Source: Lenzites betulinus
Taxonomy: Eukaryota; Basidiomycota; Agaricomycetes; Polyporales; Polyporaceae
Assembly: GCA_022264855.1 (NCBI GenBank)
Contig: JABYQU010000014.1
Span: 434,001-498,000 of the forward strand
Length of the DNA: 64,000 bases
Direction: 5' to 3'
Both the position numbers and the translations under genes were made by a program. Of this stretch, positions 43,349 to 57,878 are shown one piece after another. How positions within the stretch are numbered: the stretch's first letter is position 1; every line of letters starts with the position of its first letter. The notes below the pieces were generated by a model that was not told the DNA's origin, did not search any database, and saw only the letters and a list, made by a program, of their open reading frames with translations.

Positions 43349-44284
43349 CTGCACGGGGTTGTGTGCCGCTTTTCTCTCACCTTCACTTTCCTTTGGGCTG
43401 CCCGCACGCAGGTGTTCCTTTTTCTCCGTTCCGTTTGAGGATCTCATCACCATCTTTTCTGCTGCTCTTGCTCCCCCATCGATTATACCGCCCCTGTGCA
43501 TATGGCTCGCCCCACACATGGATCTGGATCCGCCCGTATGTATCCAGCCCAGCCCGGATCCCCACACCACCCATTCTCGACCCATTCCTTCTGACACTCA
43601 CTCACTCACGTACGCACCCAACCTAGTTTATTACAGGTCTACGCCCTACATACATACGCACACGTACGTACCCCCGCCTGGAGGAACGCATACTATACCT
43701 TTTGCCATCGGTCCCCGGCTAGCGCTGCCCCCCGCTCACCCGTCCGCTCATTTATTTCGCTCCTGCTCCCCACGCACATACTGCAGATCACACATAACGC
43801 TAGCCTACGTAGACAAAAGTATCTAGATGCGTTATTTCTTGGTGTTAATGCTAGCACTCACAGTGCACATCTGGATCTGAGGACGGGCGGAACCTGTTTG
43901 CAACTTGCGAGGGAACGCGAACGGGATCGTGCTGCCCCGGAATACGCGCAACGTTCTTGCTGAGGCGGATGTGCAAGCACTGCACCCGCAACTATAGAAT
44001 ATCAAGCTAACCGCGAATGTCTTGGTTTTTGGCGGTATGCATACCACGGCAGCCAGTTCCGTCCCCGGATAGTCCATTGACACGCAAGTTGATAGGGGGA
44101 TCTGCTACGCGTTTTGTCTATGAAGTCTACTGCAGCCGTCGAAAGCCGTCACAAGAACCCGGAACGCTGTCCATATCAGAGCCAAGAGGGCATACCCACG
44201 CACGGCACCAGCACTCCGGAGCCTACTCCATGTTCTCTATTCTGTCTTCCAATCCCGCCCTTCGATATTGATGCCCAACGCGCT
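43349..44284. other. Convergent 3' region, hydrolase / UDP-glucuronate decarboxylase
   Basis: About 940 bases between convergent stops. Pyrimidine-rich at 43370-43770. No gene or RNA recognised. Confidence 0.45.
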
Positions 44285-46031
44285 CTACAGGCTGCCCTCG
44301 ATCATCTTCGCCTTGTAGTAGCGCACCATCTCCTCGAGGCCCATGCGCACGGTCCAGCGCGGCTCCCACTCGAGCACCTGCTTCGCGCGCGTCGTGTCCG
44401 GGCGGCGCTTCTGCGGGTCGTCCGTCGGCATCGGCTTGTACGCGATGTTCACGCGGCGCGCGGCGGGCGCGCCGTCCTCGCGCTGCACCTTCTCGACGAT
44501 GTCGCGCACGAGCTCCGCGAACTCGCCGATCGTGAACTCGTCGCCGTTCCCGATGTTCACCGGGCGCGTCTCGTCCGAGTTCATGAGCGCGATCAGGCCG
44601 TCGATGAGGTCGTGGATGTACTGGAACGAGCGCGTCTGCTTCCCGTCGCCGTACACGGTCATGTCCTCCCCGCGCAGGGCCTGGACGATGAAGTTGGAGA
44701 CCACGCGGCCGTCGAAGGGGTTCACTGAATGGGGATAATTCAGTTGGGTGTTCTACAGGCGACCGGACTCAGACTTACTCCGAGGGCCTGCGTGGAGCTT
44801 AGTCAATATGGTGTTCATATATATGAGTGCGTCTACGTACCGTATGTGTTGAAGATACGCGCAACACGGACATCAACGCCATCCTGGCGGTGGAAGCCAT
44901 ACGTCAGGGTTTCGGCGACACGCTTACCCTCGTCGTAACAAGCGCGAGGGCCGATGGGGTTCACGTGTCCCCAGCTAGAAGCATGTCAGGGAAGAGAGCT
45001 TCAGACAAGAATAGAAAGCCGCTGACTAGTCCTCGTGCTGGGGGTGAACCTCAGGGTCCCCGTAGACCTCTGCAGGGCTCATGTTCAGTGTCAAGGATAC
45101 AAAGGTGAAAAATGTCTCTGACCTGAGGTAGAGGTGATCAAGAAGCGCGCCTTGGTACGCTTAGCGAGCCCGAGCATGTTCAAAGTACCCATGAACGACG
45201 TCTTGATCGTCTTGACAGCGTTAAACTGATAGTGCGGCGGAGAGGCGGGGCATGCGAGGTGATAGATCTCTGCAATCGACCACAGTCGGTTACGCGTTCA
45301 TCCTTGCACAAACGTGCGAGACGATGAGACGTACGGTCACACTCGATCATGAAGGGCTCGACGACATCATGCCGGACCATCTCGAAGTTGGGGTGGCCAA
45401 TCCAATGCGAGACCGTGGTCTTCGAACCAGTGAAGAAGTTGTCGAGAACAGTGACTTCATGGCCAAGAAGCATCAGGCGGTCAACGAGATGAGAGCCCAC
45501 AAATCCCGCGCCGCCAGTAACAAGGATGCGCTTGCGCTGGGATGGCGGGAGGAGCTTGACAGGAGGGAAGCGGGAGAGGGTGGTGTAGGAGATGGACTGG
45601 GTGTCGGGGTGGAAGATAGACTTCGACTGGTACGCGGCGTAGCTGCCGGTGAACTTGGCGTGCTCGTTCTCCTCCTGCTGGGGGTTCTCCTCTCCGTCTT
45701 GATTGGCAGTGTGGACATAGTGAGGTCGGAGGTAGAGGGAGCGGAGGAGATCTAAGGGGACCTCGCAGTCGAAGCCGAAACGCTGGAAACCGACAGAATT
45801 TATGACGCTGCCATTCTTGTCGAGGGTGCGGATCTGTGATGTTTGAAATGAGTCGAGATCCCGGCGGTTAAGTATACGATGAGGGCACAGCACTCTCGAG
45901 TCGGAGTGAACGACAGCAATCAAAGGAGCGCGCATAAATCAGATGCAGCCAGCTCGAAGAGTGGTCGGCGTTGAGTAGTATAGAGACGCACGACTCACCG
46001 GGGAGACGGGCTGGGGCTGGGAGGCAGACAT
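44285..46031 (-). CDS. UXS1: UDP-glucuronic acid decarboxylase (UDP-xylose synthase)
   Basis: Short-chain dehydrogenase-type enzyme that converts UDP-glucuronate to UDP-xylose with bound NAD. The start at 46031 ([12 protein letters not shown]) is followed by an N-terminal extension without a membrane helix. Then come the NAD-binding motif [40 protein letters not shown] and [11 protein letters not shown]. After introns follow [20 protein letters not shown] (the catalytic YxxxK) and [11 protein letters not shown], then the last exon [58 protein letters not shown] and [20 protein letters not shown], ending at 44285. All family residues are visible. UDP-xylose feeds xylosylation of glycans. About five introns. 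Divergently paired with bystin. Confidence 0.95.
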
Positions 46032-46293
46032 GGTGGGTGGAGAGAGAGAGCTGGAGCTCGGAGGACGAGTTAATATACTTAAAAGGTGGCGAGGCCGACG
46101 CCGACACGGGCGTCTATTCTGCCACTCTCCGCCCAATCCGGACAGACCGCGGCCAATCCTCGCGCGATCTCGCAAAATCTTGCACCGCGTCCTCTTGCCG
46201 CCCTCTTGCACAATATCGCTGACCGGCGCTGACTCTCCTTTCACCGCATACACTCACACATCCCATCTTACTGCGCTGCCGTCCGCACACATC
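46032..46293. promoter_or_regulatory. Bidirectional promoter UXS1 / ENP1
   Basis: There are 262 bases between divergent start codons. A TATA-like AT-rich patch (TTAATATACTTAAAA, 46069-46083) lies about 40 bases from the UXS1 start and about 210 bases from the bystin start, so it may serve UXS1. Otherwise no known element. Confidence 0.55.
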
Positions 46294-48107
46294 ATGCCCA
46301 AGGCTCCCAAGGCGTCTGGAAAAACCAAGCACGACCCCCTCCACGTCCAGCTCGGCGAGGACGAGGTCCATGCGAAGTACGGCCGTGTCTCCCAGCCAGG
46401 CCGCCGCCGAAAAGCAAAGGCGAAGGACGACGAGGATGAGTCTGGCGAGGTGAGCCCGCCCTCGCTCGCTTGCCTGGCATGTGTGTCAACCGGCTCTGAT
46501 CCCCATCCACTCTGCAGGCCATCCTTGACCCCAAGACTTCGCGCCGCATCTTCGAGCTTGCGCGCGACCAGCAGGAGGAACTAGACGAAAAGGAGTTTGA
46601 GGATGACGAAGAGGATGATGCCCGGCCAAACTTCTCCGCGCCCCGCGGACCGGCATTAGACGATGAAGACGACCTGGACCTGGATCGTTACGAAGACGAA
46701 GATGAAGAGGAGGTGGAGGAGATAGTGAGTAAGGTTTCTCAGGCGTATGACACGGTGTGCTGACGATGGTTGCCAGGAAGTTGATGAGGATGACATGAAA
46801 GCGCTCGACGCCCTCCTACCCGCAAACGCGGGCGAGCGGAGAACCCTTGCAGACATCATTTTCTCGAAACTCGACAATCTAGAATCTGGGAAGGCGAGCG
46901 CAGAAGTTGAGAGACACCATGGTCAGTTTTCTTCGGGCATTGCATAGGTTGCGAATTTGAACACCTTGTAGACTCCGACCGCGCACCCGACCCAGCTGCA
47001 GGGCTTGATCCCAAAGTCGTGGAGGTATACACAAAGTGCGTCTCTGCCCATCCCACGCTCAGAATCACTCATAACCTCCAGCAACCTGCAATGGCAGAGT
47101 GGGCGTGATGCTCACCCGGTACAAGTCCGGACCGCTCCCCAAACCCTTCAAAATCATTCCCTCGCTCCCACAGTGGTCGCGCATCCTCGCACTCACCCAC
47201 CCCGAAAACTGGACCGCCCAGGCATGTCATGCTGCGACGCGCATATTCATCTCCCAGATGAAGCCGCCACAGGCGCGCCTCTTCCTCGAGATTGTCTTGC
47301 TTGACGCGATCCGCGAGGACATCCGTCTCACGCGCGAGGGCGCGCGCAATAACAAGAACCACCGGAAGCTCAACGTGCATTATTACGAAAGTTTGAAGCG
47401 CGCGATGTACAAGCCCGGTGCCGTGTTCAAAGGTATCGTGTTCCCTCTGCTCAATGTAAGTGAACCATCCCTGTTGCACGGCTATGTTTCCGGAGAGCTA
47501 ATCGACCGTATCTCTGGTACAGACTGGATGCACGTTGCAAGAAGCTGCAATCGTCGCATCCGTCCTTGCGAAGGTCAAGATCCCATTAGGGCACTCAGCT
47601 GCTGCGCTGATGCGGCTCGCGAACATGGACTACTCTGGTAAGCTACATTCTTCTTCCATTTGATGTCCTACATTCACTTACGCTATACCACCCAGGCGCG
47701 AATTCCCTGTTCATCCGCGTACTACTTGACAAGAAACACGCGCTGCCCTACAAAGTCGTCGACGCGCTCGTCTTCCACTTCATCCGCCTCTCGAACACAT
47801 ACAAGGCGCGGCGCGCCGGAGACGCCGAGAAGCTCCCTGTGCTCTGGCACCAGAGCCTGCTCGTCTTCTGCCAACGGTGCGTCCCGCTCCCGCACTTCCC
47901 CCGTTCTCCTCGCGATGATGCTGACTGGTGGGACGCTCGCACAGGTACGCGTCGGACCTGACTCCAGACCAGAAGGACGCGCTGCTGGACGTCGTGCGCG
48001 CGACCCCGCACCCGCAGATCAGCCCCGAGATCCGGCGAGAGCTCGTCAACTCCGTCGAGCGCGGCGCGCCGCGTCCGGATGCGGATAGTGATGTATCGAT
48101 GGTGTAA
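46294..48107 (+). CDS. ENP1: Bystin (Enp1), 40S ribosome assembly factor
   Basis: Bystin is part of pre-40S particles and is required for 18S rRNA maturation and export. The start at 46294 gives [20 protein letters not shown]. Then come a basic [17 protein letters not shown] stretch, [20 protein letters not shown] and a very acidic segment (about 46580-46730). The conserved bystin core follows: [154 protein letters not shown] and [20 protein letters not shown]. It ends at 48107. About eight introns of 50-70 bases, with phases kept throughout. Normal length for the family. Confidence 0.95.
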
Positions 48108-48599
48108 GCGTCAGTAAGTGAGGCGCGTGTATTGCTGCTGATGTATTAGCTTTCATGTTGTATGATTTTGGGTTGGCTGTGAGAAATGTGGACACGCAGT
48201 TGGCTCGTGGCACGGTCTATCCTGGTCTATCCGTGTGGACTGCAAAGGGTCCGATGACGAGGTCAAAATGGCGGCCGAGCCGATTTGAGGGATATAAATT
48301 CTGCTGGTCAATGCTCTTATTCCGATACCATTGACACGGCAGAAGACGGTGACATGGGAAGTTGACAGGAACAGAGAGATTGATATTCGAGCGAAAGAAG
48401 TACAGACTGAACACAAGTGAAAGCATCACAGCATCGTCGACGATAGATTTACAATAGGGCGCAAGAGACTCGCAGTGCGGAAGGGGTATCAGTACACCGT
48501 CTTATACACAGCATAGATCTGGAATGAGTCGCTAACTCAATAACGGAAGTGCAGTATGCGCGGCGTGGAACCTACAAGAGAGCTGATGCTACAGAAAGC
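48108..48599. other. Convergent 3' region, ENP1 / P450
   Basis: About 490 bases between convergent stops. Nothing recognised. Confidence 0.45.
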
Positions 48600-50639
48600 T
48601 CACGTTGACAGCATAGAGTCGCGCGGTTGGTTAGTACTCTGGTGCTCAACAATGGTGCGCAGGAGAGCCTCAGCAATCGCAGTACGGGGCGTGATGCTGC
48701 ACTGGTAAGGGGGCGGGTGGCTGACCGAGCCGGATGTGTATTCAGTAGATGGCTCGATCGGCTTGCCGTTCGTATCGACGGCCTTCTCGAAGTTGAATAC
48801 CGCAAGGGACATCGCGATTGCCAGGTAAATCGAGGACTCTGCCAGGTGGATGCCAGGGCAGATCCTGTGAGAGGGCGCGTGCTGTTGAGCCTGGGCTAGA
48901 ACCTCATGCTGGGAAAACAGCGACATACCGACGACCGAACCCGAAGGCCACGGTACGTGGGTCTCTCTCAGGCTCCTTTCCGGGCGCGGAGAGGAACCGT
49001 TCAGGGTTGAAGGTCATCGGGTCCGCGTAGGTCTCTGGGTTATGGAGCATCCACCTACACAATGAACGTATCAGGCATTACTACCGGCTCGGGAACAGAA
49101 TCGGGTTACAGCACGCACCAGCAATTAGGGTTGATGATCGTGCCCTTTGGGATGTAATAGCCAGCATGGAAATCATCCTCAATTGTGCGGTGAGCGGCGC
49201 CTGTCGAACAAAAGGATCAGCATGTGCTTGCGATGGAAGATCGAGTGCAGAGCCTCGCGCTTACCCAGAGTTGCGACGGGATTCCAGCGTAAAACTTCCA
49301 GCAAGATCGCATGGATGTAAGGGAGATTCTCGCGGTCGGCGGCGGTGGGGACACGATCCGTGCCGACGACGGATTCGATCTCAGCCTGTGCTTTCCTCTG
49401 CACCTCCGGATGGAGAGTCATAGCGAGGAAGAAGCTGTTGATCGCAGACACAGTCTACATTCTTGTGATCAGTGTATCTTCAATGTGGCGCGTCTGCATA
49501 GGTCTTACTGTGTCGGCGCCACCAGCGTAGATCGACGATGCCGCGTTCTTGAGGAGTTCGTCACGCTCGGGAGACATGTCGTCCTTCAAGTGTGCCGAGG
49601 TAAAGTTGGGGATATTTGTACCGGCAGCCTAAAAATATGTTCAGCAGAAGAGTACGCACGGCCAGAGAGCGAAGGTACATACAACTTGCTGCTTGACAAA
49701 GTCGTATGGCTGGTCGCACATCTCATCCAACGTCTTACGCCACTCTGCGGCGATCTTCTTGAACCCGGCGCCGGGAAACCACGCGGGGACGTGAATGACT
49801 GCAAATTCGTGAGCAGGGTGCACTACGGTGAACTAGTGATTGCTTGCGCACGTGCAGGGAAGACGTTAGCGAGGAACGAACTGAAAGTCGTGCACATGGC
49901 GAACTGCGTCATGGCCAAGTCCGCCACCGCCACGAACGGGTCGTTCTCTGGCAGCACCTCATACCCGTAGGACATCTTGAGGATGATCGCACGAGCACAC
50001 CTATATCCCCGGGTATGTTCAATATAATGCGCAAGGATCACGGCGGTGCAAACGTACTGCTGGATGTGCTTGACGCGATTGACGGGGTCCTTGTAGAGAT
50101 TGACGATGAAATCCCGAGCTTTGTCCTCGAGGAGGGGCTGGAAGCGTTCCAGATGCTTCTTGCTGCCCATGAATTGGAAAATAAGACGACGGTACTCCCG
50201 GAAGGTGGCGCCATAGGGGACCAGGATGAGGGACCGGTTCCAGCCGACGAGCTCACCGCCCATAGCGAGGTTAGGACGGCTAGAATAAATAGAGCTCTTC
50301 TTCTCGAACATGTCGACCGCATGCTGGAACGAGTTGAGGATGATGTAGGGCTGGCCTAGTATGGTCATGGAAATGATGTCTCCTGTGCAAGTGCATAACA
50401 TCAGGAACGACAGACACCTAGTAGGTGCAGGGAATCTCACCCCAGCTTTCACCCCACTTGGCGTAGGTCTGTCCTTTTTGATTGGAAGGCAGGTCCAGCA
50501 AGTTGCCAATGATTGGGAGGCCCTTGGGGCCAGGAGGGAGTACACCAGGTCTCTTCTTGGTGAAGAGGCGCTTCCCAAGAACAGTGACCACTACCGTCAG
50601 GATGGCGGCGGCGCCCATGAGGTTCGACGAGTAGGCCAT
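48600..50639 (-). CDS. Cytochrome P450 monooxygenase
   Basis: Heme-thiolate monooxygenase of fungal ER type. The start at 50639 has an N-terminal membrane anchor (SNLMGAAAILTVVVTVLGKR), then the proline hinge LPPGPKGLPIIGNLLDLPS. Next are ITILGQPYIILNSFQHAVDM-like beta-1 strands, a C-helix WxxxR equivalent (YGATFREYRRLIFQFMGSKK) and the I-helix with IYAGGADT (oxygen-binding AGxxT). After an intron come SAINSFFLAMTLHPEVQRKA, the ExxR pair in ILLEVLRWNP, NPERF (PERF), and the heme loop FGFGRR joined by splicing to ICPGIHLAE, with the axial Cys present. It ends at 48600 after a C-terminal TPRTAIAEALLRTI. Roughly ten short introns. It resembles CYP64/O-methylsterigmatocystin oxidoreductase-like clans common in wood-decay fungi; substrate unknown. 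No biosynthetic cluster surrounds it. Confidence 0.93.
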
Positions 50640-51400
50640 AGCACTGGTACGGCGAGAAGAACTTGAAGGTGGGAGGAAGGGGAGGTTAGCGCACAACTGT
50701 GAAGGAAGGGAGCATTTTACACGAGCTCGCACTGCCAATCGATGACCAGTTGGTGCAGGGAGGCCGCTGGACCCTGAGGCCTGAGATCTTGAGACCTGGC
50801 GCCGGCGGCCCTGGCTGATGCAACCTGCGTGCACGCTAAAACATGTGCTCGGAAGGTAGTGGAATGGAATTTCTTACCCAGGGAAAAGCCCAAGGCGTGT
50901 GTCAGGTATGCATGTGACAGATTGAGCACCTCTCAGATCTCGTATTAGCGAATGTACATGCCCAAACTGAGGCGCCAGAGGAGACGTCCATGGGATGGTA
51001 AGCTGTGCATTTGTGTTCAATAGATAAGAGAAGTTACCATCCCTGCATCTAACTTTAACAAATGAAGTCGGTACTTGTACTCACCTTCCAACTTCCAGCC
51101 ACCGACGACGGAAGGCGAGCGGTCTAGATATGCGTAGAATTCTCTATGTCACCGACATGCCTCGGATAGTCCATGTATATCTACAGTACAACAAGAACCA
51201 CAGCAACCTACTGCGCGGCATGGAGAAGCACTCGCTACACCTAGAAACAGTACACACATGTCATACACACACCAGGGCAGATGGGGAAGGTAGCGCGACA
51301 GGAAAGCTGAACAGTATGGGATAGTATACTTAAGATACACGTGCGATATCGTCTTCTTTTCCTTCGTCCCCGCGGGCGCGCCAGGGTGGATTGATTACTT
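50640..51400. other. Upstream region of the P450 and downstream region of hexokinase
   Basis: About 760 bases with no supported gene. Several AT-richer stretches at 51010-51210 and 51300-51350. No element I can name. Confidence 0.4.
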
Positions 51401-54014
<2,614 letters not shown>

Positions 54015-55426
54015 GGGTGTGCAGCGGCGAGCAGGGGGGCGGGCGAAGAGAGGGAGGAGGAGAGAGCCAGGTGCGGACGCCGAGAAAGTTGGATGCGCTC
54101 TCTGGCCCGTCGAGCCTTATGACATAGTGTCCGGGCCACGTGCCCCGCCCTTTGATCTGCGCGCTTGCCTTTTCAAGGCGATAACAGCTGCGAATTCCGC
54201 CCGCGCCGCGCTCCATCCACTCTCATCTTCCCATCCCGCCTGGCCGGCCTTCCATCCGCTCATGTTCGAGCTGGGTTCGCCCTGGACTATGTGGCAAATG
54301 TTCCGTGGCCACAACACTAAGCCGGAAGGCTCATCGCACATACTGAACGCCCGGAAGTCGAGAGCGCTCGAGATTCTTTCCAAAACAGGTGCACGCAGTG
54401 GCAAATATTGCTGGAGGGCGGAGGAGGAGCAAGCCCACCGAAGCATATGAGCTGTTACATCACTGCATGAACCGCGAAGAGAAGCTCATGCTTGTCTGGC
54501 AGTGCAAGGATGATTGCAATATCTGCGCATGCGAACGAAGAACGCGAAGCCAAGGTTGCCGCCGGGCATGCTCCCGAAATCGGTACATTGTGCTTAGCTG
54601 GTCCTCACCTACCTCGCAGGATGCCTTGGGGTCGAAGGCCCCCGCGGCGGACGACGACGAGGGAGTATTGACATTCGCCCGATAGAGGCGGAATGGGTAA
54701 GGCTCGAGTCCGCCCGCCGATAGTCGCAGTATGCATATTAGTCACGCCTGACTTGCTTTAGTCTCCCAGGTTTTGCATGCAGCATAAATGATCCTTGGAC
54801 CCGACAGCAGCGCTCAGCGCCCACCATCACGGAGCGTAACAGGATGGGTTAGTTTTGTAAGTGCTCCCAATCAAATAAGCACGACGGAATCGGAACTACC
54901 TTGCACGCCGGAAAGCCACACTGTCAAGAAACAACTGCTGACAGCTCTATGTGTCGGTTCCGAATGCACAAAGCTCCCTTCATGTGTTGTATCTGAGAGG
55001 TGCTTTCGCAAGGCGGCTCCGTTCGCGTCAACACTTGGACTCAAGTATACTTGGGCGCTTACCGCAGTATAATTCTGGTCGAGTTTAATGAATATACTCG
55101 GGTTCCGTTTCGCACTCATTCGGCTGTTGGCCATCTCGTTGATAAAATGCGCACGCTAATCACACAAATTTTCCAACTGGATGAGTGAGTCTCGAGTGAG
55201 CATTATTTCCACCCCTAAGAATATTTGCGGATTTGCGGAGGGATGCGCCGCCGACTCCGACCATATAGACGCCCGACTATCGGCCGTTTCCGGCGACGGC
55301 TCGGGCAGCACGACGCAGCGGCTCTGTGACGACCTCCACGAATCACCACTCATTTTCTGTACGTCCCGCCTCTCGCTCACTCACACCCGCTGTGCGCCCC
55401 GGACTCACCGCACGAACTAGATTGAA
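54015..55426. other. Divergent intergenic region, hexokinase / ATP7
   Basis: About 1.4 kb between divergent starts. Open frames up to 173 codons on both strands at 53930-54450 lack motifs and overlap the hexokinase 5' region. The stretch 54700-55200 is AT-richer. No gene or RNA supported. Confidence 0.45.
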
Positions 55427-56281
55427 ATGGCCTCGAAAGCTGTCGCCGCGACGGTGGTAAGTGCCGCTGGAAAATCACCGCTGGGGAGGACTGTTCGTGA
55501 CGTTTAACTTGCCCCCTGCGTGCCCCGCACAGGACTTCGCCCGCATCTACTCCTCGCTGGGTCTCGGCAAGGGTCAGTCGCTCTATGTGTGATGCATGCT
55601 ACGGGTAGGGCGAGTATGCTGACGGGTGGGACGAGCAGAGACCATCGCGTCCCTCCAGGCGTTCCGCAAGCGGCACGCCGATGCCCAGCGCATCCACGCG
55701 CAGCTGGCCGCGCAGCCCACCACGGTCGACCTCTCTCACTACCGCGCCGTGCTCCGCAACAAGGCCGTCGTTGACGAGGCGGAGAAGATCCTTGGTGACT
55801 TCAAGCCCGTCACCTACGACGTGAACGGCCACATCAAGGCGATTGAGACGTTCGAGTCCAAGGCGGTGAGTGGCTGTCAGAAATGGGATTGTGGTATCCG
55901 TGTCGCTCAAGCAGTAATTTGGGGCGTGTAGGTCGCGAAGGCGAAGGAGACGACGGAGAAAATCGACGCGGAGCTCAAGGACCTCCAAGCAACTCTCGCT
56001 AACATCGAGGAGGCTCGTCCCTTCGAGGACCTCACTGTCAGTTGTTGCTGCTCACTATCCCCTCTACGGCCCGTCACTCATATCCTTATCTGCGTCCAGT
56101 CGGAGGAAGTCGGCAAGGCGCACCCGCGCATCGTCGAAGCTGTCGAGACGATGCTCAAGAAGGGCAAGTGGACCGTGCCTGGTATGTCTATGTATGACCG
56201 GACTTTCTCCTCCGTATGCTCATTGGGTGTGCTCGTCCGACAGGCTACAAGGAGAAGTTCGGCGACCTTTCCCTCATGTAA
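55427..56281 (+). CDS. ATP7: Mitochondrial F1Fo-ATP synthase subunit d
   Basis: Peripheral-stalk subunit of ATP synthase. Short exons: MASKAVAATV (from 55427), DFARIYSSLGLGK, ETIASLQAFRKRHADAQRIH, then QPTTVDLSHYRAVLRNKAVV, VAKAKETTEKIDAELKDLQA, IEEARPFEDLT, SEEVGKAHPRIVEAVETMLK with KKGKWTVP, and GYKEKFGDLSLM ending at 56281. Yeast Atp7 shows the same order: FKKR, QPTEVDFSHYRSVLKN, AKETES, ARPFDELT, KGKWDVPGYKDRFGNL. The length of about 170 residues is normal. There is no separate long presequence, as in yeast. Six introns; the first exons are short (about 30-40 bases). Confidence 0.95.
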
Positions 56282-56694
56282 ACATCGACATGTATCTCCA
56301 TTACACTACAATAGATCCTGGAGGCACTTGACGTCGCTTCTTACGTTCGAAAGACGGGACATGCTACTTCTCAATGTCGGACTATCGCCGGACTAATAGA
56401 ACCGTGCAGCTGGTTCCCTCACGATACCTTGCCCTGCTTGGTAGGGATACGAAGAGCCTGAGAGATCGCTAGAGTCCGTCAATGTGAGAACGAATTGCGA
56501 GAACGACCTGAGCCTAAGTATACGACGGGAATACAGCGACAGATATTACACTCGATGGTATGCAGCGGGGCGCAGATTCAGATATAAGCGAGCGTGCGTG
56601 GTCATGACAGACGTGGCGATCCGAGGAGACGCAGATGATAAACAAGCCTGAGGGGCTCTGTAGTGCGTGAAAGTCACATGTGCAGAAGAAGGGG
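56282..56694. other. Convergent 3' region, ATP7 / CNB1
   Basis: About 410 bases between convergent stops. No feature seen. Confidence 0.45.
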
Positions 56695-57604
56695 TTAGAA
56701 CAGATCCTCGAGAGTCATCTGTTTTACAATATCCTGTGGAAGGGAGAAGGGTCAGTTGTGCCACTTGCGGCCAGAGGACATCAGCGATGAGGGACAGTGA
56801 GCGTACCGTGTTAGAGACCATCTGGACGAACTCGTCGAAGCTAAGCTTCCCATCTCCATCCTTGTCCGCCTCCATGATCGTCTTGTCGACGATCTGCTGC
56901 AGCTGTCCGTCCTTCAGGTTGTTGCCAACCATCATCTTCAGCACCAGGAACAGCTCGCCGTTCGAGATGAACCCGTCCCGGTCCATGTCATACACCTTAA
57001 ACGCAACTGGGAAAGGCACGTTGAGGACAAGTGATCACGTATTGCAATTGAGGGCTCACATCGTAGCTTCTCTTCTCGACCTCCTCGGCTACTGAATGCG
57101 CTCAGACCTCCGACGAACTCCTGGAAATCCACCGTTCCTCCGCCACTGACGACATGACGGGTCAGCGCCACCACACAATCCAGACAGAGATGCACATACT
57201 CCTCATCGAAGATGGCTATTAGTCGCGACGCAAGAGGGTTGTTCGCGATCTGGGGTATTTGCAAGAACTCTTCTCGGTCAATCGATCCGGAACCGTCACT
57301 AAGCGCACAGAGAGACTCCGTCAGCACCAACGCAACGCTCTACACGTCTGGAGGACTCGCCTGTCGAGCTTCATGAAACGTTTCTTGAGCCGCTCCAACT
57401 CGCTTGCGTTGACTGTGGGCGATTGCGGGGATGCATAGTGAGATCACGCGTGGCGACACGCGAGACGTGCGCAAGATGCTCACAGTTGGACCGCTTTTGC
57501 ATGTCCTCCATAAACTGGGATGCTGCATCACGAGCAGAGGGGGTCACCAATCAACATTATGGAGGGCAAGAAGACAGAGAAAGTGGCGAACGTGACTGCC
57601 CCAT
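56695..57604 (-). CDS. CNB1: Calcineurin regulatory subunit B
   Basis: Calcium-binding subunit of the calcineurin phosphatase. I place the start at 57604, giving [17 protein letters not shown]; Gly2 would be N-myristoylated, as in the family. Exons join as [20 protein letters not shown], then [18 protein letters not shown] (EF-hand 1), [20 protein letters not shown] (EF-hand 2, split by an intron after GAG GA), [20 protein letters not shown] (EF-hand 3) and [19 protein letters not shown] (EF-hand 4). The tail [13 protein letters not shown] ends at 56695. All four calcium loops look complete. The intron after the MKLD codons (57360-57299) starts with GCGAGT, a GC-AG intron. Five or six introns. 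Divergent with MSS1. Confidence 0.95.
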
Positions 57605-57878
57605 CTTGTCTTATTCTTCCGTCCGAGTAGTTCTAGGGGGTTTGAGGGGATATGCGACGTGATATCAAGGTCCAGGAGGGAGGGAGAGGAGATGCGGGGT
57701 TGAAGACGAGCGATAGTGCGTACAGACTTTGAGCAGGATCCTCAGAGAAGACAAAGACGCCGTGGGAATCACGAAACAGGCAAGCAAGCGCCAAGTCGCC
57801 GGCGGGCGCTCGAGCTTGTAGCACCGCTCGACCGCGTCCTGGGCGGCGTCGAGGACAGCCATCTCAGCTTGCAGGTCG
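57605..57878. promoter_or_regulatory. Bidirectional promoter CNB1 / MSS1
   Basis: There are 274 bases between divergent starts. No clear TATA box or known element; inferred from layout. Confidence 0.5.
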
